The position numbers and the translations under genes are program-made. Below the pieces are notes generated by a model, which was not told the origin of the DNA, did no database searches, and saw only the letters and a list, made by a program, of their open reading frames with translations. From Stereocaulon alpinum (lineage: Eukaryota > Ascomycota > Lecanoromycetes > Lecanorales > Stereocaulaceae), in assembly GCA_018257865.1 (NCBI GenBank), contig JAEUBA010000009.1, positions 62,001-126,000 on the forward strand: 64,000 bases of DNA. The letters run 5' to 3'. Of the stretch, positions 23,445 to 34,056 are shown piece after piece (the stretch's first letter is position 1; every line of letters starts with the position of its first letter).

Positions 23445-24954
23445 ATGCGCGCAAATGGCTGCCAGAATCTCCCACAACAAAGGCACAGAGACCCTGTTTT
23501 CGGGCTCGATCTTTTCATCCAGTCAATTGCGTAGTATGAGCGCTGGCCATTATTTCGACTTCAACCAAAGCCTCTTCCTGTAGTACGCCAAAATACATGT
23601 GGCCAAATCTTGGGGCCGGACTGTTATTCACACTATGAACTCTAAGAATATGCAAGCGGTACTATCATCCTGCTCCTCTCACTTTGCGGTCGAGCCGATT
23701 AGGCTGGATGCCTTGGACGACTTGTTTGGCCGGGGCGTCTTCACAACTGACGGACACACTTGGGAACGTTCGCGAGGCCTCATCAGCCCAATCTTTGCGA
23801 AAGCCTATATCTCAAATTCGTCTTCCTTGGAGCTACACGTCACGAAGGTGCTTGACAAGAATCCGCGTGATCAAAGTACCGTGGACTTACAACCTTTGCT
23901 CAACCGTCTTGTGAGAATGTCATTGACCAATACCATTTGGTAAGCTACTAATTGAGACCATTTCCTAGATATAACGACCAACTTCGGTTTTGGGGCTTCA
24001 AATGTACCTCTCAACGACGTTCGCAATAGCTCAAAAGCAGACTCCTTTATTGAAGCGTTCGAAAGCGCTCTTCGTGGTGTCGGTATTCGTATGTTCTTCG
24101 GTAAATTTCCCTTCGTGTTTGGCGGAGATGGCTAGCCAAGAAAGCATGTGCGCGTGTTCACGCAATAGTCGGTGAATACACAGAAGACGCATACCAAGGT
24201 TATCAACGCCCATTAGGAGTGGATGGGGAAGCGTATGATCTAGTTCGCGAGCTGGCTCAGTCAACACGAAGTCGAGTCGATCTCCGAAATCAGATCCTCA
24301 ACGTCTTTTTGCCCGGCTATGACTCCACTGCTATTGGTTTGAGCGATATCTTCTTCCAGCTCGCCCGCCACCCCAGGGTTTGGAGCAACCTACGCGAGGA
24401 AATCATGGCCATTGACCAACCAATCACCCTTGACTTAGTGAATTCAATAAGCTACTTAAAGAATGTACTCATTGAGAGTAAGCAGCGCTCGTTTGAACAT
24501 TTTCTGCCTCACTCTGACCACCCTAGGTTTCCGATTGATTTCACCTATAGGTCGTAATATGCGCATGTGCGTCAAAGACTGTATACTTCCCGGTGGCGGC
24601 AGTATCGATGGTCAGGCGCCAATTATCGTCAAGAAGGGGATAGAGGTGAATATGGTCTTCCGTGCGATGCAGAGAGATCCAGACCTGTGGGGCGCAGATG
24701 CTGCACAGTTTCGGCCCGAGAGATGGGTTGCATCGGAGTCGCGATCAACTTTGGAGTATATGCCATTCTCTCGTGGGGCAAGAGCAAGTCCTGCACAGCA
24801 AATGGCGTTGTTGGAGTGCGGGTATACCATCATTCGCTTTTTGCAGGAGTTTGAGCAGATTGAGAATAGAGACCCGCACCTCGAGTTCGTCGAGGAGCAC
24901 AGAGTAATGATGCAAAGTCGCAATAGCGTAAAGGCTGCCTTTAGGCCTAGGTAA
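23445..24954 (+). pseudogene. cytochrome P450 pseudogene, CYP52-like
   Basis: Remnant of a fungal P450 of the alkane/fatty-acid hydroxylase type (CYP52/539 clade, from motif order). Recognisable pieces in order: the Asp-Pro-Val-Phe-Gly-Leu-Asp segment near 23500; the helix-C region with Phe-Thr-Thr-Asp-Gly-x-x-Trp-Glu-x-Ser-Arg near 23740; the I-helix Pro-Gly-Tyr-Asp-Ser-Thr-Ala near 24315; ExxR (Glu-Ser-Phe-Arg), formed only after removing a 49-bp intron at 24478-24526; the PERW-like Pro-Glu-Arg-Trp; and the heme loop near 24780. Lesions: a frame change near 23530, TAG at 23581-23583, stops and a 29-bp intron-like remnant at 23942-23968, and a frame change near 24128. The invariant heme-ligand Cys is Ser (AGT, 24787-24789). 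No N-terminal membrane anchor is found upstream. The enzyme cannot be functional. Confidence 0.8.
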
Positions 24955-26422
24955 CATGTCTTGAGGTAGTATGTATATCAAGAGTGGCTGCAGATTCTTG
25001 CACAATCCATTATGTTGTTACTTGAGAATGAGCCCGCATCCGCGACCCATATTTTGTCAATACTATTGGCATTAAGACGAATGCCAGTGCAACGCAACCT
25101 AACAAAGAGTTGCCCCACCAAAGGCCTAATTTATCTTGCAAGGCTTTTTGCAAAGCTCACACATCAACGCATTTGTTACCGCAATGGGCAGGACAGATAA
25201 GGCGTCGACGCCTTCAAGACGCATGAAAACGGCCCAGGTTTGGGGGATAGGAGGGTAGGCGGTTATTTTGCATGAACATAGATGGCCAAAGTGCTTATCA
25301 TCCAGTGAGTAGTGACCCGGGTGGATGGAATGTCAAGTTCATGCCACTGCAATCGTCAACTACTGTACCTTATCTCCGACCCCTTGATCGACTATCTCGA
25401 GGCCGGTTTTCCGGGTAGCCCAGGCCTGACCGTGCGATAGCTCAGCCAAAAATAATCCTTTCAGAATCCCAGGGCCTGATAACTCGGTATTCTACGAGGT
25501 ATCTGAGATTGCCGAGTCTAAGAGTATGCTCGTCCGTGGTTATTGAGCGACATTCATGAATACGAATCGTTGAAAACTTTCCATTGATGGTCTCACCACA
25601 AGAAACCCGATCTCTGAGCCCAGGATCCATTTCTGTGCATACACTGCATAGATACCCTAAGTGAACGAGGTTACTCTTCGTGGGGGCCGTGCAAGGCGAA
25701 TCTAAACCCAATCTCTAATGACGTGCTCTTGCGCGCAGGGAAGGCGAGCCCGACGATCTTTTGCGGGTTTGGCAGGCCACCAATGCACTGGGGTTGTGCC
25801 GCGTAGCTGGAACGGCGCGGCCACGGACTCAGGCTCACAACCATCCGGATTGTTCTTATCGGCTTGGAGGTCGGTGAGCTTTTTCTGGGTCCTCAAGCCA
25901 TCAAAGTCAGGTGTTGGTATCTCAGTACGACCTAGACGAGATGCAGCCTAATGGAATTCTGGACACCCGCCACCTCTCTACCTTGTGCTCCTCGCGAGTA
26001 GCGAATCAAGAGACGATCCAATTAGCCATATATACCCTCGATGGGATCGACATGGGGCAGAGGCACAGAGTACGATCTATGCGCTCCAAATGGACATACA
26101 GTACGTCTCTGAAACAGCTTTGAACGAATGGTGGAGTTTTGACGTAGCATTCTGTCTTACCAATCTGTCTCACATGTTACCCTTCGCAAGCACGATATGG
26201 TAGAGGGTGTTTGCATCTGCCGCCATGCGGCACACTTTGTTGCAGACTATACCTTGCACCTTCTTGCATGAATGCCGTGCGTGCTAAAGCAACAGCACGT
26301 GCCGCTTTTGGTGTATCTTACTTCACCTGTAAATACAGACAATGCCTCCTCTTCATTGATGTCTATAGGGGTTACTTGAAGACGCAATTTGCTGCACATA
26401 ATATCCATATTCCAGAGCGAAT
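24955..26422. other. intergenic, no supported gene
   Basis: 3' flank of the P450 pseudogene and promoter of the rhodopsin-like gene. Short frames on both strands (64-89 codons) show no domain. Confidence 0.45.
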
Positions 26423-27885
26423 ATGTCGACGCCCAAGCCCTATACAGGCCCTTGGTTTTCTTACCCGAAGCCTGGAGAAATCATTGCTGCTAGTACTGTT
26501 CTGCCAGCGCTTGCAATCATCGCCGTTGTTCTGAGGTTCTTCGAGCGCTCTCGACAAAAGTCTAGAATTGGAATCGACGATTGGTTGACAATTCCTGCAC
26601 TTGTCAGCCTCCTATGATCTCTTCAAGTGACTTCAGTCTTGACGAAGAGCTTAGATCTTGTTTGTGGGCATGTGTATCGGTGTTCTTTATGGTAGGCGTG
26701 GATATTGCTCCGCAATATGGTGTATGTTGGCTTACCCATTGCATAGGGGTCTCAAAGAAAGCCATAGGATACCCATCACCTCCGAACAATATCTCGACTG
26801 CGGGACAGGGATCTCCACAAGAGATTACGATTACGAAAGTTGGAGTCCTTCTCGCTGGCTCATGTATATCCATAGTGCTAATCTGTCAGCTCAGATAGGT
26901 TGGGGTTTCGAGATAATGATGTCACTCGCATACGGAGCCATTAAACTCAGTGTTCTCTTCTTCTACCGCCGTCTATTCGTGGTCAATCGAAACACGCGAT
27001 TCGATGTGGTCACGAAGATTGCTATTGTTATCGTCATCCTCTGGACTATAGCCGTCTTCTTTATCACCATCTTCTACTGTGGTGTCCACATCGATGCGAT
27101 CTGGGGCAACCTACTCGAAGTCGCCCAGGACTGCCCTGACGCTTTCACCGCTGGTATGGCATTCTTTGCCTCTGATCTTGCGACAGATGTAATTGTTCTT
27201 TTACTTCCACTACCAACAGTACAAGTGCTCACCTGTCCTGCTTGTCCAAGCCAGTACTGATGAGAGCAGATCTGGGGACTCAACATGAGTCTAAATCGGA
27301 AGCTCACTGTTAGCGCCATCTTATTACTAGGAGCGATGTGAGTGTCACTATATCTTCAAGGTTGTAGAAAGTCAACTGACTCTGCAACAGGGCTCTGGCC
27401 GCTTCCGTAACGCGAGTAGCCCTCTACACCGAGGTTACGATGCGTGGCTATGATCCACTGGAAGACATCAACCGTAGGTTTTGCCTCTATGCTATATAGC
27501 GGCATGCTTTAACACAGTGCCCTCGGTACCAGTCGCCTCATCAACAAATTTGTACTGGTCCATCATCGAAGCTGGGCTCTCCCTCATAGCCGCCTGCCTG
27601 CCAACTCTGCGCCCTTTAGTCGCCAAGAATTCCATGGACAGCATAGTCCGCAGTATTCGCAGCGCCATATCCCTCGGCTCCGTTGCATCATCTCGTAATT
27701 GGGGCACTGCGAACGCTAAATCAGATCAATATATCGAGCTTGAAGAGCAAGGGCTGAAAGCGGCACATGCTGCTTATGTAAAAAGGTCGGATGGAGAGGT
27801 CGAATCTCATGTCATGCATAATCAAAGAGAGCACAGCCGCAAGCCCATGGCCGGAGTCATTCACGTGGAAAGTCAGCTTGCGTAG
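26423..27885 (+). CDS. seven-transmembrane fungal rhodopsin-like/PTH11-type membrane protein
   Basis: Integral membrane protein of the fungal rhodopsin-like family, many members of which resemble PTH11-type receptors. Best model has seven exons: 26423-26602, 26655-26691, 26747-26838, 26895-27218, 27270-27337, 27391-27473 and 27518-27885, about 383 aa. Phases agree across all six introns (44-56 bp). Evidence for the small exons: Asp-Asp-Trp-Leu after helix 1, Tyr-Gly-Val before a Gly-Tyr-Pro loop, Ile-Lys-Leu-Ser-Val-Leu-Phe-Phe-Tyr-Arg-Arg in helix 3, a Cys-rich extracellular loop, Leu-Pro-Leu-Pro before Ile-Trp-Gly-Leu-Asn-Met, and Trp-Ser-Ile-Ile-Glu-Ala-Gly before the last helix. The charged C-terminal tail (about 100 aa) is cytosolic. 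Two donors are weak (GTTGGA at 26839, GTCAGC at 26603); the fourth could lie at 27219 or 27225. There is no ligand prediction. Confidence 0.75.
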
Positions 27886-28513
27886 GAAAACCATATGGTC
27901 TAATAGTACTGTGTTACTCACGGCCTCCATTCCGTCAAGATACGTTTGCACGCACGTTATCCGCTAAGATGAGAGCAAATGCACTCCTTCAACTGGAACA
28001 AGTTTTTCTAGATGAAATCATGCTAGTTATGAATTCATTTCAAGGAAGTATGGTTTGGCAAAAGCATCTGATGAATAAGTGGCGCCGAGGAAAGAACTTT
28101 CAAGCTATCAGGGCTTTCAATCAACTCAATGAAGACTGGCAACCGACACGTGATATTCTGCCTTATACATGTATGCGGCACACCCAACTTCCAGGACCCT
28201 AGCAGAGCTGGCATGAAGCAAATTCGCTAGCCTTGGGTGTCAGACTTTTCAAAGGATGTGAGGTCTACTGAAGAGTCTTGGGCATTGTTAATGATTATTA
28301 GTCATGACTTAGTCGAAGGTTTCGTTTTCACATGTCAGCCGCAGATTATTTGTCTTCAAATTCCCATTACTGCTAAACCCTTTCATATGCAAAATATGAT
28401 AATTCACATGCGATACTAACCAGCAATACATATATACATTCCAGTATCTCAGACCTGGAGCGAGTAGCATCCATGCATCCTCCATCTCCGAACCAAGATC
28501 CTTCAAACGCACA
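27886..28513. other. intergenic
   Basis: 3' flank of the rhodopsin-like gene and promoter of the RING gene. Two short plus-strand frames (77 and 60 codons) look like chance. Confidence 0.45.
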
Positions 28514-29293
28514 ATGACCACATACTCAGCAGTAATGGCTCTCCTCAAATCCACCCCCTCCCGCCACAACAGCGCATCATCCGCCCAATCACAATCCCAA
28601 CCACCCACCTCCCTAGAAATCGGAACAACCTACCCCGTAGCCCTCCAACCACGAACGGGCCTCTACGTCCGAATCCCAGAATACAGACTCAAGCCCCCGG
28701 CAAGCACAACATCCCCCTCATCAGAAACCACCATTAGTCCACGCAGTCCCAGCTCGGATCCCACGTTCCCTACACCAACATCATCAACTCCACTCTGCCA
28801 TCCGCCGTCCTGGAGCCAACAGCGCTGGAGCACACGGCTATTCCCCGATAATCCAACCTGCAAGCTCTGCCTCCTTGATTTCTCAGAAGCAAGTGAGAAA
28901 GCTATCCGCATGCTTCCATGCGGCGACATCTTCCACGTCGCTTGCGTTGATATCCACATCGGTAACGCGGAGAGCGTGTGTCCGACATGTTCCACCTCGA
29001 TCCCAGAAGACTGGTACGTCACTTTACCGCTCGTCTACGAGGACGACGAGCTAGCGAAACAGATTGTCTTCATAGAGGACTCGCCTGCGAAGCGGAATCG
29101 TATTTCGCGCGGCTTTCGGAAAGTGCGGAAGAGGACTCGCGACGTGCTTTTGGCTGCGGGACGGCCTTTCGCGACGGGAGATGGGCAGGGGTGTACGAGA
29201 TCTTGGGTGGGAGAGGGGCCGACGGAAAGGGGTGGAGGGGTTGGTGGTGCGCAGGGTCTGAAAGCGGTCAAGAAACGGTTTCCTCTCGATTAG
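28514..29293 (+). CDS. RING-finger protein with one altered zinc ligand
   Basis: Single-exon 259-aa protein. Residues 1-110 are disordered (Ser/Pro/Thr-rich). Residues 116-159 fit a RING-H2: C116-x2-C119, C136, position 138, H141-x2-C144, and C156-x2-C159. The usual His at the fourth ligand position (Cys-x-His) is Asp at 138, so the second zinc site would use Cys-Asp-His or be weaker. The remaining sequence (Leu-Pro-Cys-Gly-x-Ile-Phe-His-x-x-Cys-Val) is a clear RING-H2, so E2-binding ubiquitin-ligase activity is possible but not certain. The C-terminal tail is basic (Lys/Arg clusters, about residues 185-210). No membrane segment. The next gene downstream is the SesB-like hydrolase on the same strand, 588 bp away; there is no other sign of a link. 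Confidence 0.7.
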   Translation: MTTYSAVMALLKSTPSRHNSASSAQSQSQPPTSLEIGTTYPVALQPRTGLYVRIPEYRLKPPASTTSPSSETTISPRSPSSDPTFPTPTSSTPLCHPPSWSQQRWSTRLFPDNPTCKLCLLDFSEASEKAIRMLPCGDIFHVACVDIHIGNAESVCPTCSTSIPEDWYVTLPLVYEDDELAKQIVFIEDSPAKRNRISRGFRKVRKRTRDVLLAAGRPFATGDGQGCTRSWVGEGPTERGGGVGGAQGLKAVKKRFPLD

Positions 29294-29881
29294 GAGTCTT
29301 GGACATTGGAAACGAATCATCAGGGATATGCTGGGGCAATGAATATTTCTGTTTCTTGATTTTCCCATCTCCAGTATCCTGTCTCGATAATACGACAGCA
29401 CCTGTCATATTGTCAAGATACCATCATTGCAACATGGATATCCTTACAGCGTGCTGCGTTCTCTTGTTACATACTCCCTTCGCATTACCGTTTTCTGCAA
29501 TTGGTACATCGGGTCTGCTTGCAAGATGCTTATTGGTCACGATCAGCAAGCCACATAGGCCGCATTAACTCGTGCTATGCCATATAAGGGCACCACCTGA
29601 TGCGCCTGCCTACGCGAGGTGTGGTAAGAAAATGCGCCCTGCCTATCCTTTGAGGCTGAGAGGGAGCTGGAACTTTCCGGTCATGACTGCAGTAGTGTCT
29701 GCCTTATATACTGAACTGTCGCCCTCCTTGGTGATTACTCTCCTTTCAATCTGTCCTCTCACCCAGGCGACGAGATTGAACATTTGGAAGAACCGTCTTG
29801 AAAAAAGCATTCCCCTCATTTTGCAGTTACTCAGTGTACCTTTACGTTTACTGAGCCTTTTACTCCCCCTCGTCCATCCAA
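29294..29881. other. promoter region of the SesB-like hydrolase gene
   Basis: Same-strand spacer; short plus-strand frames only. The stretch before 29882 is pyrimidine-rich (CT-rich), typical of a fungal core promoter. Confidence 0.5.
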
Positions 29882-31895
29882 ATGTTCGGCCGATCCCAAC
29901 CCCAAAGCGACGGCCTCGGCCTAGTATGCCCCCTCCCCCTCTTCCTCTCCACCCTCCCAATCCCCCCAACTAAAACCCCCCATCCACCCAGGACATCCTA
30001 CACCCCCCACCCCCCACCTCAGACCACGACTGCACCGTCGATATAATCCTGATCCACGGCCTGCACGGCTCCCGCCACAGAACATTCACCAAAAACACAA
30101 CTCTATGGCCACGCGACATCCTCCCGCACGATTTCCCCCGCGCGCGAATAATGACCTGGGGCTACGACGCCGACGTGATGCGTTTCCTAGGCCCCGTGGG
30201 ACAGGGGAATATCCAGGATCACGCGAAAGCTTTGAATCGGGATATTTCGCAGGAAAGGTTTGAAGAGTATCAGAAATATAGGCCGATTATTTTTATAGCG
30301 CATAGTTTGGGGGGCCTGATTGTCAAGGGCGTGAGTCTTCTGCCATGCCGATGATGTTTATGATGATTGGGGTTGTGCTAATGATGATGATGATGATGGT
30401 GCTACAGGCTCTGTTTCTATCATATCTTGAAGGTAAACGGGAAGCTCCGGCGAGCATTAATCCACGGCTTGCGGCTATAAGAATGTGCACAAAGGGTATA
30501 TTGTTTGCGGGCACCCCTCATCAAGGTTCCGATAAAGTGAAGTGGGCGGCTACTGCGACGAAACTGGCGTGGTTCATTCAGAAAGATCAATCTACAAAGT
30601 TGCTGGATGCTTTGGAAAGAGGCTCGGATGTCTTGGAGACACTACAGGACAATTTCAAGAATATCTTGGAGGGCTTCGCTGTGTACACGCTCATTGAAGA
30701 AATTCCGTATCCTAAAATTGGGAAGGTATGGCAACTTCGTGCCAGAATAATTTAGGAGTCAAGGTGACTGACGTGAACCTAGATCGTCGAGAAAGACTCT
30801 GCACGTATCGGCTGGCACGAGATTGAAGTCTTAATCCACGCGAACCATAGCGATATGGTCAAATTTGCCAGTGCGACGGATAATGACTACAAAAAAGTCA
30901 GACAATGTATCCGAGAGATCATTGAGGACAGGATTCAGGTTACTAGAGCGGAAAATTATGGTATGCTTACTCCTCGTGGCCTTCTTGAGGTCTAAGCTAG
31001 TTTTGAAGAGAGCTTCTGAGGGCTTGTGATGCTAGTAAAGTATCTAATACTTAAGTTCACTACATAGCTTCACCACGGAGTCCTAGAAGCAGCAGTAGCT
31101 GGTATCGACCTCGCGATGCGTCAAGTCGCGATGACTCTCGCCAAAGTAGTGACAGCACTCGACAAGGCCTCCTGACGTATCAGCAGCAAGATTCTGGCCT
31201 CCTTGGAGCTTATAGTCCGGTCCAACAGCCTCTTGAATGGTCTGTCGAGCGATCGACTAGCCGAGGGTCAGGTTCACCATTCGCGGAGTTGAGGCAATCA
31301 CAGATGTCCTCGGCCGACGATGTTGGTATGGAGAATCCAAGACACAATATTACGGGCTCCGGCTAATTACTCGGTCGTTGTAGCATACTCAATGCAGCAA
31401 GGCAAATACTACCTCCAACAGCAAGATAGAAATGATCCTCAAAACCTAAACGCAGCTAATGAGAACTTTATGAGAGCTCGTGATACATTATTGAGGTCAA
31501 ATAATCTCGATCCTGCTGCCTTGGTGCGAGCCCTTCACCAGATCATAATGGTTCGCATAGAGATGAGTTTCAACAAGGGTCTCCGCCCGGAAGAGAAATG
31601 GGCACATGTCCAGACAGCTCGAAGTTTCGGAGAGGAAGCTTTCAAGTACGCACAGCAGTCACCAACCGCAGGGGATGTGGCCTTGGTGAAATTGCAGCAC
31701 GCTATAATGGGTGGAAGAGAAGCAGAGGTGGCACCAAAGTTGGGAGCAACCCCACAAGAAGTGCGCCGACTAAAGGCCGAGGCCATTAAAGCAATAACAG
31801 CATCATTAGGGGAGTTGCAAAGGTCGGGCAATCTGAACATTGATAAGCATCGCACATGGGCTGAGTCATGGCGGACACGACTCACACAGCCATAA
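29882..31895 (+). CDS. SERAC1/SesB-like alpha/beta hydrolase with helical C-terminus
   Basis: Six exons: 29882-29923, 29992-30330, 30408-30725, 30783-30960, 31068-31325 and 31384-31895; all phases agree, giving about 548 aa. Introns are 68, 77, 57, 107 and 58 bp. The first 300 residues are an alpha/beta-hydrolase (DUF676/SERAC1 class): Asp-Ile-Ile-Leu-Ile-His-Gly-Leu-His-Gly, the nucleophile elbow Ala-His-Ser-Leu-Gly-Gly (Ser about residue 120), Phe-Ala-Gly-Thr-Pro-His-Gln-Gly, and a late Ala-Asn-His-Ser-Asp. In fungi this domain (SesB) usually heads NLR-type proteins with NACHT or NB-ARC plus repeats. Here it is followed by a Ser/Arg/Gln-rich linker (about residues 300-380) and a 170-aa all-helical tail resembling TPR-like repeats, with no P-loop. 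A likely lipid esterase, possibly an immunity-related effector; the substrate is unknown. Confidence 0.8.
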
Positions 31896-32006
31896 AATAT
31901 AATGTCACACCTCGATGCCCCTCCATTCTAATCGATGATCATCTCATTGTACCTTTTTCGACTCCTCGAGATATGGAATCTTGTCTCCAGCGCCGAACTG
32001 TGATCT

Positions 32007-33138
32007 CTACATGCTTGGAGGCGGCGCGGGTGGTCTTGATGTGTCACTCGACGGAGACATGGGCCCAAAGTATCCTGCCGCAGGCAGGGATGGGAACGGA
32101 TTGAGCGCGCTTGGAGGTGCCCAAGGAGGACGCGACTCCACTTGGGAGGGATTGATACGGGGTGATGGACCGACTATTGTGCTGCCACCATATTGGGATG
32201 CCGATTCACCTGGGCTCACATCCACGGGAGGACCATTGTTGTTGTGAGGAGGTAGGACCAATTTACCGGGAGGAGTTTTGAGGGCCAATTTCTCGAGCTT
32301 GATACGTTCTGCTTCCCTCCTGTTGGCGTCGCGCTCTCGTCGGCGAGCTGCTCGAGTTTCTCTTGTTTTGTAGCGATATATGAGGAACCCTATCAGACCT
32401 CCTACTATGATAATGAGGCCGATGACTGCTCCCACCACAATTCCCGCTATAGCACCGGTACTGAGGCCGGTGGAGGTAGGGGTGGTGGAGGAGGAGCCAG
32501 TGGTTCCTGGCGTTGAAGAATTGGAAGTTCCTCCGAATGTGTTCCCAGAGGCCGCCGCTGCCGCCGTAGTTGTAGGGCCTCCTGCAGTGGCGGATGCAAG
32601 ATTGGTTGTTGGTGCTGCTTGGTTCGCGTAGGTCGTTTCCACTGACTGGGTAAAGGCTGAGGAAACGCAGCCGAATCCGGATAGGGGAGGACTTTCATTC
32701 CAGTAGCGAGTAAAGCAGTATGGAAAGGCGACACCAGTGCTATTATACTATTAGTCCGTTGTCTGGAACGTTCGAAGCTCTCAACATCTTACCATTTCAA
32801 TATGAACGCGTTGGCGAGACAGGCATCGTTGCAGCCACTGTTCACTGCAGTCGAGTCTAGGCAAGTAGTAGGAATGGTGCAGTCATTCACATTCGAACAG
32901 CAGAAGTGGACGCTGTTGACCGTGTTTTGGGCGCAGCTCAAACCTGCAGCGCAAGTGACGGGAGATGCTGTAGTGAGCTATCAGTAAGATTCTACTTGAA
33001 TGGAGAGCTTGAGTCGGCAACCGTACAAAAGATACCGTTCACCCAGCCGCAAGTTGTCACTGCTTGCCTCTCAAGAATCTTTCGCTGTACGATAAATGTA
33101 GGGGGCGCAGCCGTTGGTAAGGGTGAGACAAGCGCCAT
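32007..33138 (-). CDS. Cys-rich single-pass surface protein
   Basis: Three exons on the minus strand: 33138-33027, 32967-32793 and 32739-32007, phases consistent, about 339 aa. Introns are 59 bp (GTACGG...CTACAG) and 53 bp (GTAAGA...ATAG). Topology: short N-terminus, Cys-rich ectodomain with about ten Cys (Thr-Cys-Gly-Trp, Phe-Cys-Cys, Asn-Asp-Cys), a Thr/Ser/Ala-rich likely O-mannosylated stalk, one membrane helix (Gly-Ala-Ile-Ala-Gly-Ile-Val-Val), a basic stop-transfer (Arg-Arg-Arg-Glu-Arg) and a Pro-rich cytosolic tail. This is the layout of fungal wall-sensor-like proteins. No classical signal peptide is seen in the first exon; it may be in an undetected upstream exon. The C-terminus ends 111 bp from the stop of the hydrolase gene (convergent). 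Confidence 0.65.
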
Positions 33139-33356
33139 TTGGGGAAGGAGCGATGGAAGGAAGAGAACATGTTATCTGAGAAGTGTCAAAAGCACAGTGC
33201 CTTTAATCTTTCTCAATTCTGAACGGTGAGAACAACTTCAGCCTCACTAATGTAGGAGCATGACCGTCGATCACAGGGGTGTGGTAGTTCATGCAGCCAG
33301 CGCTGACCTTTCACAATTTGTAATAAGGCTGTAGTATATCCGTATGTTAGCTTTAC

Positions 33357-34056
33357 TCAACTCGCAGTGGCTTCTTCGAACTGGTCCAATGGGATGCGAA
33401 GATAGCTGCTTGATACGGACTCGGCCGAGTTTCGGTACTTTTCTCGGCCTGTCGTTGCCTGAAATGGCTGTCGTGCCCCAGACGGTAAGAAAAGGGGTTC
33501 ATGGCCTCGCCAGTACAAGCACAGAACATGCCGCTTGATCACACAATCACCATTATGATCGGTCCCTTTTGACGGCATATTCCGCTGTTGATGGAAAAGA
33601 GGGACGACGACTCTGTAAGAGCATGGTTCACCATTCCAGAGATCGTCGCATCAGGATCGAAATAACTCACATGACGCACAGGGTTGGACCTAAACGTTGA
33701 ATGCGAATGGGAACATTGGCAACATTACACAGGAAAGATCCGCCAGGCCCATTTACAATTGTCCAATTAGTGTCTTCGACATTTTTAGGCATCAAGTCCG
33801 AGGGTTCAGAGCGTTGAACTTCCCATGCCGCAACCTGGCAGAGCGTACTGTACTGAATGTGACCTGGCTGGAATCCTGCGTTTTGGGACAGGCGGTTTTT
33901 GGTAGACGAATGAGGATCTAGTTCTCCAGTCGAATGTGACCAAAAAGGCGGCAAGTACGACATAGGTACGCCCGGACCTGGTAGAGATCCGAAAAGGCTT
34001 CTATCATAATTAGCGCAACTGTCAGCAGTGCTTAGCCGTCTGTTGGCGTTTGCAAT
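33357..34056 (-). CDS. unrecognised spliced gene, 5' end unresolved
   Basis: Two adjoining minus-strand segments fit one model: an exon open from 34056 down to 33671, then a 58-bp intron (GTGAGT...TTACAG, 33613-33670) and an exon 33612-33357 ending in a stop. Phases agree (2 nt plus 1 nt). The coding sequence has scattered Cys, Asn-glycosylation-like sites, and aromatic/proline-rich motifs such as Gly-Pro-Gly-Val-Pro and Leu-Cys-Gln-Val-Ala-Ala-Trp-Glu-Val-Gln-Arg. I do not recognise the family. The 5' part is unclear: the first in-frame ATG is at 33963, yet coding-looking sequence extends above it. A further open segment at 34032-34280 (other frame) may be an upstream exon, but I could not join it. 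Confidence 0.4.

Noticed and set aside
23940..23968. A functional 29-bp intron in the P450
   Set aside because: It has donor, branch and acceptor-like signals but is far too short, and removing it produces a stop codon; it is more likely a remnant.
25433..25711. Possible gene on the minus strand after the P450 pseudogene
   Set aside because: Frames are short, have no domain, and cannot be extended by splice sites.
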